64,000 bases of DNA from Nigrospora sphaerica (GCA_018287875.1 JAGVVL010000025.1:1364001-1428000); one strand, 5' to 3'; shown: positions 19,595 through 31,996, numbered from the stretch's first letter. Numbers and translations are program-made. The notes: generated by a model from the letters alone, not told the origin.

Positions 19595-22025
19595 AAAAAC
19601 AACTACATACCGTCGATCGATGTTAAAACATCCAGGAGAAATGTTCAGAAATGGAGCCGACATTTCGGCATCTTTAAAGACGAAAATGCGGGGCATGGAG
19701 TCGAGGCGCTCGCGGCGGGTCGACCCGTTTTCTTTATATTTGGTCAGGAAAATGTCCTTGGGGGGATGCTCACACGGCGAGCAGGTGAGAGACGGTGTAT
19801 GATCAACGACCCACACCCTAAAATAGAGCGAGAAACATGTCGGTCTGATGTACACTACTTAGGTATATACCCAAAAAATACCATCACATTGCAAAGCTAA
19901 GGTTTCTTATTTCGCTGGTTGCAGGTGAAGCCGAACTCCATAAGCAATTCCGCCACTCTGTCACTAGGGGAGCTTGCCGACAAGCAAGGCCTGATCGTTA
20001 GAAGCCTCGTCGGTCCGGAGGGTTTTGCCTGACTTGATGACCCTATCTGACCTCCTTACGAGCGCGGTGTTGTCTCTATGCCTGTTGTTCAATTGCAGTT
20101 GATCATTCACCGTTGTAAGGTGGGTGTACAGGGAGAAAAAAGCAGCTGTACGAAGTACATACAGCATGGTACGGCACGTTCGAGTGGTGCCATACATGAT
20201 TCCTCAGTGCCAAGTTAGTTCCTGGTTGACTCTCGGCATTATAAGCGTCCCATCAGAGACGACGTCGAGTCTTCACCCAGCCGATCGTTGGTCCCGTAAC
20301 AGACATACTGGAAACCAGTCCTCCCGACAGACTTCTGTGGTCAGTATTCGTATATCACAATGGCGTGACGGCGTTATCCTTCACTCATTGGTCAGTGGTA
20401 GGTGACGGAGAGCAGTCCGTGGCCTGGTAGCTGCTCGTCTGCCAGTCTTCCTAGGGCCTGTCCGGTCATCCTATGTTTTCCTGCCAGCTGAGAATTTATA
20501 TCAATATCTAAGGGCTCTCTGATGCATACTGGCCTGTCGAACACGTCCCAGCCTCCTTCCTCTGGTGGCAGACTTTCCTGCTTGGCCGTCCGTTTGGACC
20601 ATTAACGCCCGTATCTCGACCAACCCCTGTCCTCAGCATAGTCGACTGCATATTGCATATGTGTGTCAAGTCCCACAACAGATCTAGCCTTTGACCATAT
20701 GGTCCATGTATGGCACCGCTTGCCACCTTGCCTCTGCACATCAACTTATCATTCCCCGTATGCGATTCAAGCTGTTTGATGTCCTCTGTCCAGGCGTGAC
20801 GGTTGCAGAGCCACTAGCGGTCAACACGTGCAGGCAGTGGGGGAGTACTACGCATTCGCCTGTGCAATAGAATAGATATCGCCGGTACTTGAGTCCTTCG
20901 TAGTGTAGTTCTGCCCAGGGGGATAATCATTGGCGCACGATACTTAATCAAAGCAACCTCTTCTAGGTGACCTGTCACTCCGCTGCTCGACTGATAGACT
21001 CTGGGCCATATCGGATGCTAAGAATCCGGTTAGTCATATCACCTGACACTTGTACATCAGCCCGATCATCGGCGGTGGTAGCGTGGCAACTCAAGTAACC
21101 ATTACAAATATATCGGCCAGGGTCTTGGTGACGCGGTGCAGCATGGGTCATGGTTAACCACAACGACGTTATCGCCGTCATCGTCATTCTCTACGTTGCT
21201 TTAGGTATCCCCTTGAACTTTCAGCTACGACGGCTCCGTATTCGGCACACGCCCACTCCTAGAAGGGCGTGGAATACTCGACGACAACGTCCTCCATGAC
21301 GGAATCTGCGGGCTTCACACCACAGCCGCCATCGCCGCCTTCCCAGATAAGTGAAGCCTTCAAAGTTGATACGGGGGCAGAACGTGTCAATGTTTGGCCA
21401 GATTCGGAAAGATTCAACACTCGACTGATACGAGGCGTCAATACCCGGCCTCCTGATTTGAAACACGGCGGAACACCACATCTGAGGCGCAACCCGCCGA
21501 AGGGGGAATCAACGTAGGCCCCTCGGGCTACAACGGACACGGGGGATCTGATATGTAGACAGGTCACGAGGGAGTCAACGTACAGCCGGCGGCTTCGGGG
21601 CCTGACGCCGTTCAGGGGGCCGATGGCGGCGGTGTGCACCTTTGTCCACAGAACGATGGTGTGAATGTCCGGTCCAAAGTGCAGAAGTGCAGTTTCGGAG
21701 GCCTGAGCCGGAGAAACAAAGGCATACTAAGACATGGGACCACATTGGGGCATACGAATACTCTGATTGAAACATGTAGGGAACGCCGGGCGGGAGCATT
21801 TGGACTCGTCTACCAGGCTATTCAAAACAGAAACGTCACTTGCAAAGTTCCGCTATCGTTCTCGGCTACACCCTCGAGCGTCTGAGAGAGCTACTATGGA
21901 TTGACCCCTCTCAGTCGCACCTCAACTTGACCTATATCCCGTCGCCTACCTAAATATAGACCTTGGCATGAAACCATCCCCAATCATTCATATTCGCTTC
22001 CCGCCCTTTCGCTTGTAATGACATA
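19595..22025. other. Gene-poor region, left part of the 19.6-29.8 kb island
   Basis: These 2.4 kb hold no gene I can support. Frames are short, stop-rich and lack the G/C-ending codons of flanking genes. A segment at about 21385-21680 repeats (G/A)TNAAYRT-like units on the plus strand that would read Gly-Val-Asn-Val-x-Pro, with unequal spacing (51, 72, 65 and 87 bp) and an in-frame stop. It may be a decayed repetitive coding sequence. No terminal repeats of a transposon were found. Confidence 0.45.
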
Positions 22026-22828
22026 TTATGGGCCGGAGAGCCATGCGTCGTATGTGGGTAGGGAGTTTGCTTTTGATGGTGGTGGTGCTCCCATATGGTT
22101 TATTGCTTGTGGTCCTTCGGATTGCTCGATGCTCGATCCGTCCCAGTGTTGCGCAAGCCACTGGGTAATTCCGGTGGCCTGCCACTCTCCCTCGGCGCCG
22201 CCGCGCCGGAAGTGGCAGTGGAAAAGCTTCCTTGGGTTCGTTTGGTCAAGAAGCTGGCAACCCTCAAGTAGAGAAATTGCCCTCAGTGTTGTCGCAGTGC
22301 CTCGCCATCTCTCGCTAAGTTGCCCGCAGGTGAGCCATACGCCTGTGATGGAAGCCCACGAAGAATTTCTCTTGATATTACCCCCCTTCCCGAGATGCCC
22401 CCCAAATCACCAATGTCAGGATGGCGCAGTTGCAAGTCTCTTACTCGGTCAGCCTGATCAATTTCTCCGAGTCGCGGCCGTCAAATTTACCCTTTTAGAC
22501 TTGGCATAGGCCAATGTCCTCCAGTTCCCGTGTCTTTTTTCCAATGATGTGCCCCATGCGTGCGGCGAATCTGCCTTTCGCTCATCTTTCTTGCATGCCT
22601 CAATCCACTTCTGAATGCTGCCACGCAGTTTCTGGTAGTCGCTCTATATTGCTATGTGCGTGAGCTCTTTGTCTTCAGTGTATATAGCCATGATCTGAGA
22701 CTTGTAAGTGGAGAGATCCCTGACTTTCTCACTGAGTTAGATTGTTTTGTTCCAAACGATCGACCTCTTCTAGAAGCTGCTGGGTATGGAGCGGGGCCAC
22801 GCCTCGAGGTATTGCATCACTGTCCATA
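22026..22828 (-). pseudogene. Decayed fungal coiled-coil protein gene (family unnamed)
   Basis: Read on the minus strand from an ATG at 22828, three frames carry successive protein-like pieces in one order. They are a coiled-coil start (HTQQLLEEVDRLEQNN), then KVRDLSTYKSQIMAIYTEDK and DYQKLRGSIQKWIEACKKDE, then NCAILTLVIWGASREG and finally ERWRGTATTLRAISLLEGC, ending at a TAA at 22026-22028. A one-base frameshift separates the first two. A TAG at 22644-22646 sits where Gln would fit, and further frame changes follow. The order resembles a common but uncharacterised Sordariomycete protein type as I recall it. This is recognition from memory, so the family is left unnamed. If these were introns rather than lesions, the gene could be live, but the single-base shift argues against it. 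Confidence 0.45.
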
Positions 22829-23592
22829 TTTGCACGCGAAATTGTATTGAAAGCTGACCGCCAGACTCGGAAGATTATTGTCTTTAGCCGGGGTCAGTAT
22901 GGCTCTTGTGCTGCAAATTTGATAGAAGTCGTTGTCCTGTTGTATGCTTTCCTCCGTTTTGGCAAGGTTCCCATTCATCCCAACCCGATGACCCGAGCCG
23001 ATGGAAGGGGGTTCTAGCCGCCCAAGACCTAATTGGTTCGTGGGGTGACATACACTTATGCAGGGGCGCCACCTCGGATCACGGTCTGGACAAAGCAAAC
23101 GCAGGTTGCATCCACGTTTCCTAGGCAGCGTCGGGAGAAGTTCTAGGTAGTCCAATGTCACCTTCGGGCAAGTCCGCCGGGCGTATGCATGTGCTACATG
23201 ATGCATATAGCCTGCATCTCCAACAGCTTTCGTACGCAATATGGTGGGTATGTTTCGGTGAGGGGCTCGATCTGGTGATGAGAGCCTTGTCGGAAACGGA
23301 CAATACCGTACGTCTTTTCTGCAGGCGGTGGTAGCTTGCTTGTGTTGTATCCGCTCGAATACACGGCTTGTGCAGTAGCACTGAAACATATCTACCGAGT
23401 CCCCCACTCTCAGGAAAGTTCCTCAGTTGACTTTCTTTCATATTTCCATGCGTCACGAAGCTCAGGTCACTAGGGCCCCATAGGTGGTGACATGAAGACC
23501 GAGTTTCTACCTGTGGAACTCAGTCATCTTGCGAAATGAAAACCAACTAGGCGCCTCGCAGGCCTGTGGTGCCTTTGGCGACTACACCCACG
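22829..23592. other. Spacer between two pseudogenes
   Basis: These 764 bp have long but low-quality frames on the minus strand without recognisable domains or GC-ending codons. No gene, RNA or repeat is supported. Confidence 0.4.
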
Positions 23593-25365
23593 ATGAAGGG
23601 GAGCAGTTCGACACACCAAGTGAGGGTCTTGGTCGGTGTTGACTTTGGTAATATCGTACCTACTTTATGAAGTGCCAAGTATAAGGGCCTCAGGATTTGA
23701 CCTACTGTGCCCCAGGAACGACGTTTTCTTGTGTGGCATATGACGAAACAGGCAATGTAGGCCTTCCGTTCCATCCGTTATTATGAGTAGCATAATTGCT
23801 GATGTCCAACTCCACCGGCTCAACAAAAGTGTTGTATGACAACCACATGGGGTCCTGGCGTTCCAACAGGGAACAAAAATACCGGCGTGAGCGCACCTTC
23901 GGCCCCGTTAATACTTACTTTAACCAGACATGATCGGCTCCTGCTGTTCGTTATAGTCTTCTGGAATATGACAATGGAGGAATCACTGGGACTTTCCGAT
24001 GGGATTTACCATCAGGTACGGGGTGATACGACGCGAATGGTTTAAACTTGGCTTGGAGCCGACGCGCATTTTCACAATGCAGAACTGGTAGATGACCACC
24101 CGAACTTAACATCATACCCACCCGTCAGCGCGAAGATCAGCGAAAAATTGATAATTGAATACTTTAGTAGCCTGAAGCAGCGCGCTGAGGGGTTGCTGAG
24201 CGAAACCTTTAGACCCCATTTTGTGCAGGAAACGTCCATGGAATACATCGTTACAGTGCCAGCCATCTGGACCGATAAAGCACAGTTTAGAATGAGACCT
24301 GGTGCCGAGGAAGTTGGAATGGAGGAAAGGGATACAATTCAGATTGTCTCGGAGCCTGGAGCTGCTGGGATGTTTGCAATGGAGAGCCTGCCCATCCTGA
24401 GTATGGGAATAGACGACACGTTCGTGGTTTACGATGCTGGCGGTGGGTGAGTGTCATCGCTCGGTACTAATACACACACAACCTACCACTGATTAAGGAT
24501 CATCGATCTGGTCTCCTACACGGTAAAGGACACGTGAGCCCAGCCCTGTGGTCATTGACGCCGCCCCCTGCTCAGGAGGGCTTTGTGTCAGCATCTTCCG
24601 GGGTTGTCTATTCAGCAAGTGGATCGAGAAGAGGCTCGAAAGGCACAGCCAATGGTTCGAAGCTGGTCATCACTCACACGTAACAGACTGGTTCGGAAAG
24701 GAGATTTAGCCTTCTTTTTGGGGCAACGACAATGAAGTCTACGAAACCAACGTGCGCAGCTTTCCTGACAATTGTATGTTGGGGATACCAAATCGTACAT
24801 TCCGTGTTATTGGGAAAGACTTGCGCATCAAAGCCTTTGAACCCGTCATTGCGAGCGTACAGAAACTTGTTTTGGACCAAATCGGCAAGATTCAGTAGAA
24901 AGTCAAACGGGTCGTCCTGTGCGGCGGGATGTGCTGATACGAGGCTTTGACGGAGAATTCGAGAGACTGCAGGTACCCAAATACCAGGGTTGATCCTCTA
25001 TGGAGAGGCGGCGCCTTGGCACCTGGGGCTGGGAGCAATACGACTTGACAAGGCACGGAGAGCCAAGACGGTAGGCACTTCCCTTCCACCCGCTCAAGGA
25101 AACTTGGGCCGACTCTATGTCTAAGAATACCACTCATATACTGGCGGTCACAGTGTGAAACGATGAAGTGGTTTGTACGCAAAGTGAGTTCCTAACCAGC
25201 CCTCAGTGTAAGACGTCTGGAAAGTCTCGGGAGGGTGGCGGCGGCGATACGAGAGTTGACTTGGGGTTAGCAGTGAAGCAGATTGTCAAGTTCAACATCG
25301 ACCTCTCCAGCATTCCCAACGAGCAGATGATTGTGCACGGGAAAGGCTTTGGAGTTGTGGGCTAA
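23593..25365 (+). pseudogene. HSPA12-like Hsp70-family pseudogene
   Basis: Pieces of an Hsp70/actin-fold ATPase of the fungal HSPA12-like branch occur in order. The start at 23593 leads into VLVGVDFG, spliced over a 68-bp intron (23648-23715) to TTFSCVAYDETGN, the phosphate-binding loop. Next come WFKLGLEP (24038-24061), EYIVTVPAIWTDKAQ and IQIVSEPGAAGMFAMES, then DAGGG spliced over a 51-bp intron (24447-24497, branch TACTAAT) to IIDLVSYTVKD. SGGLCVSIF, WIEKRLERH, VIGKDLRIKAFEPV, VKRVVLCGGM, MKWFVRK and FNIDLSSIPNEQ follow. In-frame stops at 24707-24709 (TAG), 24896-24898 (TAG) and 24935-24937 (TGA), plus frameshifts near 24080 and 24535, break it. Introns are still canonical, so decay is fairly recent. 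HSPA12-like genes are often expanded near heterokaryon-incompatibility loci; a role here is not shown. Confidence 0.78.
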
Positions 25366-27981
25366 GTGGATATGGTGGGGGTCAAATCTTTCCTCGTCGG
25401 ACACTAGGTAGTTTCTTGTAGACGCGATATGCAGTCAATATACAAGAAAGATGGCTTACCAGATAAGTGCTCCAGGCCCACCAACCGTGTCTCGACAGCC
25501 CGGGCTGGAGAGCCCTCGTGGTGGGTTGAGAGCCTGGGCCTGTTATAAATGATGTCCGCGGCGCTCTCACCTCGGCCTACTTGATAGAGCAAGTGCGGCA
25601 ACTCCCACAGGCGGCACGCGCGGAAGGAACAAGCGGCCACCAGGCCGAATGGGGGTCGCAGTATAGAAGGCCAGCCATAGATATTGCGCGGGGGAACTGC
25701 CTCCTCCACGCATGCTCACACCCGGTCCGGCTGGTCGAATCAAGCAAGGGACACGGACCGGTTCCTGCCAACTTCCCCTGGTGTATTAGCGCACGATGGG
25801 CTGTTTCTAGCTTACCGTAGAGGATGGGAGGAGAGGGTGAGAAGGCAGGCTCGCCGGTTAGATCCCTGGCTGGCTAGCTGTTTGAAGTCGGGACTGTAGA
25901 TTGCAGGTGGAGGCCGTGCCTCGGTCACTGCGGATTTGACACTTCTGACCACTATCCGCCCTTGTCAGGGCTGTCCACCCAACCTACGAGGATCCAACCG
26001 GGCACGGGGGGGCATTCATACCGAGCAGCGCGTGCAGCAGAAGCATTTGCGGTGGTGGTGGCGCGGGGGGGCCGGCCTTGAAAAGAATTGGCGACTTGCT
26101 TCCCGCTGGGATGCGGTTGGGGAGGTCGAGTCGGTTAAGCCCAGCCGAAGCGGGAAGGGGAGAACCCCCCATGTCCCACGACAGCAAATCCGGGGTGGAA
26201 ATTGAACTTCGCTGCGGTACAAAGGCAACAGGACGCCGACACACAGCCAACCCAGGGTCTTGGAAAACACGGTACAGTCGGCGCCGGTTGTGGAGGGAAA
26301 CAAACACTGGGCTCGCTCACATGGCGGGGGGAGATGAAGCGATGCGGTTATGACGCCAGTAACTCACACGCTTGTCGTGGACCGGGGCCGCCCGAGCTGC
26401 CAGGGGGGGCGCTTCGCAAACGAAACATTCTTCACCATTGCGCAATTCGGGGACGCCGGCCATGCATGCGCACTTGTTCCCTGCCAGTTCGACAAGCTAC
26501 ATATCGAAAAGGACCTGCAGCTTGCTTCTTTCCGTAGGTCATCTCCGGGGGGAAGCCGTAAGCAAGACGGAGGAGAAGCAAATCGCAGCGCATAACTCTC
26601 ACTCACCTCTATTTCTTTCTCCGTGTGTGTCTCTCTCCAGAGGTTTCAGCTTGCCAATCTAGCATAACGAGCGCGATTAGGCGATCTTCAAGATGCTTCC
26701 CGCATCGACCTAATTTCTCCTTGGCTGAAGCCACTCAGCCTCAGGGGCGCCGAAACAGCATGTTTCATTAGCCGTTAGCGAGCATGAACAGAGGATGGGT
26801 CCCCATGCCGGGATATACGATGCTGACTCTGCCACCGGTCATCGGCCACGCCAGCTGGCGGCATCGCCAAAACCACAAATGCGCAACCGCCCACGGTACA
26901 TCTACCTCGTACTTTGCCCACTGCTTACAACCGTACGCGGCCGGGGCCGAATCAGGGAATAAGACGACACCTGCAGCATCTGTGCCACGCCTGCCACAAT
27001 CACAGTCACGGTCTGACGGTCACGACGTCGCCAACGATCCCGGCGGCTCGCCATTGGAGGAGCCCATGCCATGAGACGGCTTGTTCCTCTACGCCGAAGA
27101 AATTTGCTCTGGCGCAACACTAGTTCGCCCCGAAGCGGCCGCTACGGTGTTATGTTGAGGTCATTACCGGGTGCAGAGCCCCCAATGCCGGCGGCCAGCA
27201 ACTGTCAAAACGGGGCCGCTCGTCACTGGCTTCTCCTCCTCGCCTTGGGCGGGGGACCGACGGTCGCGTCAGCACGCGAAGAAGCGGCTCCGGTCGTGCG
27301 ACGTTGTAGACAGAGGCGGTTGACTAGGACATGTTTACCCGCGGCGTACCGACGCTCCCCCCCTTTCCTTGTCCGCATGGCGCTGTGATACAGGCCATGC
27401 GCCTGGTTCCTTTGTGTAAGGGCGTGTTTATGACGACCCGGAGCTGCTGTGGTGGTCTCAAGCCTAGTATGCGTGCTTCCGGCACAAAAAGGCTGGGATT
27501 ACGGTGAGGGGGTCCCTTCGCCAGTGCCGTTTATATCATAGGGCTCCCGGGACAGAGCCTGATGTGAGGCAGAGTTTGGTTGAGCGGACCTGGCTGCTAG
27601 TTACTCTTGGGCCTACCTGCATGGCGGGTCGGCATGGACAGGGCACTGGCGGTTGACGGCGAGTCAAGCGAGCGAGAGTTGGAGCGAGAGGACGCGATTG
27701 GCATGGTGCCGGTTGGGTCACGGCCGTCTGCCCGCCTACTATCCGTCGGCCACGAGGGCGGACGGGCGAGGGCGTCGCCGTGGAACGCCAGGGCATTTGT
27801 CTCGACAGAAGCACACTCTGCTCGCGTCGGCGCGGCGGCGGGAGATTGCGACTTCATGGGTTAATTAGAAGGTTGTCTGGCGCTGTCGGCGGGCTACCGA
27901 GGCGCGCACCAGATTGCTGAGACCCTCGGACGTGGGCATTGAAACAAGAGGGATTCAAGGGTTGACGTCTCGGCGGCATGG

Positions 27982-28076
27982 AAGCAGTAGCAGCGGTAGC
28001 AGGCCCCATGGGACCTCATAGCAGTAGCAGCAGTAGGGGTAGTATCAGCAGCAGCAGCGGCGGCGACGGCGGCGAC
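27982..28076. repeat. Imperfect trinucleotide repeat (GCA/GTA/GGC)
   Basis: A run of GCA, GTA and GGC triplets interrupted by a short unique segment, ending in several GGCGAC units. It lies in noncoding DNA, so its length is free to vary. Confidence 0.8.
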
Positions 28077-28204
28077 ATAATCGGGCAGGCCATGGGCAGG
28101 GGCAGCTGGAGGTCAGATCATGTCCCCCAAAGTTGAAGGCTCACTAGATCAAGCCCGGTGCGTGAGAGGCGCGCGTGCGGTGGATGGGTTTCCCATCCCC
28201 ATCC

Positions 28205-28312
28205 GGGGCCCTTCTGTCGCTGTGTCTCAGGGATGGATCCCATCCATCCATTTGCGATGCCAGGATGGGATGGATGAATGAATCCATTCCAGGACGGGTG
28301 GGATGGGGGTGG
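28205..28312. repeat. ATCC/GGAT simple-sequence cluster with opposed arms
   Basis: CCCATCCATCCAT at about 28239-28251 is followed by GGGATGGATGAATG at about 28267-28280, and a G-rich GGGTGGGATGGGGGTGG tract follows. The opposed arms could pair as an imperfect hairpin. It is most simply a diverged ATCC microsatellite. Confidence 0.6.
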
Positions 28313-29856
28313 ATCCCCGCCTTCTGGCACTGCAGGTGCCCGTCCTCGCGTCCAAGCCTCATGGGCCCGTTCCTCGCCCGTTCGTAATCCCTCCACTGGC
28401 TGTCCTGCCTGTCATTCGACCACCTGGGCCGAACCCGCAACCCCCGAACAGCAGTCCCATGCACACGAGCGAGTTTAGCGGTTGGCTATCCCCGGTTGCT
28501 GTGCTGTGTGGTGTTGCGTCCCCATCCCCCCGGGCTGTACCGTTAGGCACCGTACCGACCCGTTATGTACCGTACAATACTGACGGACTGCACTGGCCCG
28601 GCCCCCCTCCTCTCCCTCCCTCTCGACAACCACGTTCTCCAAGCCGAAAAGCCCATCAATCTCTTTACACTTTGGAACAATCTGCGAGACCTACAGCCCG
28701 AGAGTCAGCCCAGTCTCAACTGGCATCGCCTTCCTACCCACCCCCATCGGATCCCATGAATCCAATATACTTGGACTAGAGAAGGCGAAAGGGACACAGC
28801 CCACCCGTCAGCCAGTACCGGCACCTTCCCCCTCTTTGGTTTAGGCTGGCCGTCCATCTGCGACTCGACGGTCCCGTCGGTTCTCCTAACCGCCTGACCT
28901 GCCCCTGCACGCCCACCGTGTGTGGCCCTTCGGCCGCCCCCCCCAAAAAGGGAACATAGAGACACACGCGCACACACGCACCCTCCACATTCACTCGTTA
29001 CATATCTGTATGCTACTTACATACTACTCATCCTACCTACCTCCTCTCTCATCCTCACGTACCGCCCGCCCACCCCCGATCCCAGACCGGCCGGCCGACC
29101 GACCGACTTCATACTTCGCCTCACAGGTCGCTCCCAGGGATTAGCACCCGCGTCTCGAACTTTAAAACTTTGAAGTCTCCGTCGCCTCAGGCTTTGCCTC
29201 GCCCGCCCCGATCTTTCACTGTCCCTAGGTCCGTTCAGTACGTCCAACCGCCACGGGACCGCCGACCGACGATCCACGACGACTCGGCATTGCGCGACTC
29301 CCTTTTCTTTGCATCCGTCGCCCCCTTCGCCGACGTGCAACCATCTACTCTGTAGTCTTGGTTTGCCACCGTAACCGCCTCGCCCTGTAATTCCGGCATT
29401 CCTGTTGTCCACCCGGCTGGCCATCTCCCCCGCCTCCTTCGGCCGTCGCCCGTCTGGCCTGTTTCTCGTTCCCTCGGCCTAGGTCCTCTCCTATTGCGGC
29501 GCTCAGCCATTTTACGGTATGATGCCTGGTTCCAAGACATTCTAACCTCCCTGGCCGTCGCCATCATCATCATAAGACAAGGACGCCTCCAGGGCGCTCG
29601 CTCGTCTATCGCGGCCACATTTTTCCTTTTCTCCCCCTTGCGCTGCCTTCAACACTTGACTTGCGACCGCCGCCGCAAGTTTCATCTGATGTTCCCAGGC
29701 GGTTACTGATGTACATCTAGAAAGCGCTTCCCATTCCCCACGAACGATTCGTCGTCCGACTGGCCTACGTCTTCGCGGCCCGACCAATGAGCTCTTGACC
29801 TGCGCCCGCATCACGTCGACCACATACATTTCCGGGTCTCTTCGGACCCGTCCGCC

Positions 29857-31996
29857 ATGGCCGGCTACACTAGGCCGCTTAGCTTTTCCGAAAGGCGAGG
29901 GAGCATCATGAGCGAAGAGCTGGCGTTAAGTAGTGTGCAGGGGCCGGTGTTGGTGAACCAGAGGATGGACAAGATGGCGCAACCGAGGCCAAGAGGACCC
30001 CCGACGCCCAGCATGAGCACTCCCGCTCCCGATTTCGACCAGCAGCTTACGGGCTCGCCGCCGCCGCCACCAACCCCGGCTGCTTCGCCCGGCCCGAACC
30101 ACCCCCAGCCTGACTGGAGCGATGCCACCGAAGACGAGGACTACTACCTTGCCAACGTTCGCCGACACTTCCAGAACTGCTCTGGCCCCCAGAGGAATCG
30201 ATTGCTCGCCGACCTCCTGAACATGTGCACAACGCAGCAGCTGAGTTTTGTGCACCAGTTCGTCAGTCCGCTGCTCAAAAAAGACCCATTTACGAGTTTG
30301 CCGGACGAGCTCTGCCTGCGTATCCTCTCCTTCATCGACGACCCGCAGGTGCTGGCCCGATCTTCGCAGGTGTCCCGCAGATGGCGGGATCTCCTCAGCG
30401 ACGACGTAACATGGAGGAATCTTTGCGTCAAACACGACTATGGGCGCAGAATGTCCGATGTCGCATACAGCATGCCAGCCTATGCGTCGAGCCGGCCGAG
30501 TGCCATGCCCGTGACCGATGCGGAATTTGCCCACCACAGCTTTCCGGGCGCACTTCCGACGATCCAGACCGCGCTGCCGCCCAAGAGCCGAGACGACTCC
30601 GAGACGACGGCTCTTGTACCGAGTTCGCGGCCCAAGCTCAGGTCGTATAAGTCGCACTTCAAGCAGAGGTACTTGGTGGAGTCGGCCTGGAGGACCGGAG
30701 GACGCAACACGACGAGAACCATCACCCAGGATGGTCGCGTTGTCACCAGTCTCCACCTGACGCCGAAATACATTGTGGTGGCTCTTGATAACGCAAGGAT
30801 ACACATCTTCGACAGGGAAGGCAATGCGCTGCGCACACTGCAGGGCCATGTCATGGGGGTGTGGGCCATGGTGCCCTGGGAGGACATTCTCGTTAGCGGT
30901 GGCTGCGATCGCGATGTCCGCGTCTGGGACATGACGACGGGCGCGTGCGTGCACACCCTCCGTGGCCACACTTCGACGGTCCGGTGCCTCAAAATGTCTG
31001 ACTCGAACACGGCCATCTCGGGCTCGCGGGATACTACGCTGCGCGTGTGGGACATCCGGCAAGGCGTGTGCCGAAACGTCCTCGTGGGCCACCAGGCCAG
31101 CGTCCGATGCCTTGAAATCAAGGGTGACATTGTCGTGTCTGGAAGCTACGATGCGACCGCCAAAATATGGAGCATCTCGGAAGGCCGGTGCCTGCACACT
31201 CTGAGTGGGCATTTCAGTCAGATCTACGCCATCGCGTTTGACGGCCAGCGCGTCGTCACGGGCAGCCTCGATACGAGTGTCCGCGTCTGGGACGCCCACA
31301 CCGGCGAAGCCATTGCTGTCCTCCAGGGGCATACTTCGCTAGTCGGTCAATTGCAGCTACGAGGTAATACACTGGTCACGGGTGGCTCGGATGGCTCTGT
31401 TAGGGTTTGGTCATTGGAGAAGATGTGCCCGATTCACCGGCTGGCAGCCCACGACAACAGCGTGACGAGCCTCCAATTCGACGACACCCGCGTGGTCAGC
31501 GGAGGCAGTGATGGTCGCGTCAAGGTCTGGGACGTCAAGACCGGCCATCTTGTGCGCGAGCTCATCACTGGTACGTCTGGTAACCTCATCCCTCCAGCCC
31601 CTACTGCTTTCTTACCAAATCCATTCGCAGCCGAGTCTGTATGGCGTGTCGTATTCGAGGACGAGAAGTGCGTTGCGGTTGCCAACCGGGGCAGCCGTGT
31701 CATGATGGAGGTAAGCTCTGTTCCTTCTCCAGCACGCGGGGAGCCACGGTAGCTAACGTGGTTAGGTCTGGTCCTTCTCGCCGCCGGAAGAAGCCTACAG
31801 TGAAAGGCCAGTGTCACTACCTCAGCGTCTGGAAAAGCAGGTTATGCGTGCGCCCAGCGTGGATCACCGACGGTCGACTCTCGGCATACCTACGTCCACG
31901 CCGGCGGAGGATTCGAGCAGCGAGGACATCGACATGGCGGAGGCCGGTCCTGCAGCGGCTCCTTCCAACAATACGACCTTCTTCCACGATGATTAG
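29857..31996 (+). CDS. F-box / WD40 substrate adaptor of an SCF ubiquitin ligase (Cdc4/FWD-1 type)
   Basis: F-box/WD40 proteins bind Skp1 through the F-box and phosphorylated substrates through the propeller, directing them to SCF for ubiquitination. Exons 29857-31570, 31631-31710 and 31766-31996, with introns of 60 and 55 bp, give 674 aa. The N-terminus (1-90) is Pro/Ser-rich and disordered. A helical segment (LNMCTTQQLSFVHQFVSPLL) leads into the F-box LPDELCLRILSFIDD...WRDLL (about 148-195). Seven WD repeats span about 290-570, with regular GH...(V/I)WD pairs such as GCDRDVRVWD and GSRDTTLRVWD. The C-terminus is acidic and ends NTTFFHDD. The repeat count and F-box spacing fit Cdc4 and Neurospora FWD-1, which targets the clock protein FRQ. 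Which ortholog this is cannot be settled from sequence by eye. The long leader suggests translational control. Confidence 0.9.

Larger units (their letters stand above)
25366..29856. other. Gene-poor region and long leader upstream of the F-box/WD40 gene
   Basis: The first 3.5 kb hold no gene I can support on either strand; open frames are short and have no recognised motif. From about 28.8 kb the plus strand becomes strongly C/T-rich up to the ATG at 29857, the usual look of a long fungal 5' leader. That leader contains short upstream frames, including a 71-codon one at 29494-29709 ending 147 bp before the main start. Simple repeats are listed separately. Confidence 0.5.

Noticed and set aside
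28237..28280. Opposed ATCC/GGAT arms as a possible terminator hairpin or transposon end
   Set aside because: Pairing is imperfect and explained by simple-sequence repetition; no transposase or target-site duplication was found.
29926..31332. A 468-codon minus-strand frame opposite the F-box/WD40 gene
   Set aside because: It is an antisense shadow of the WD repeats, with no start context, domain or splice support.
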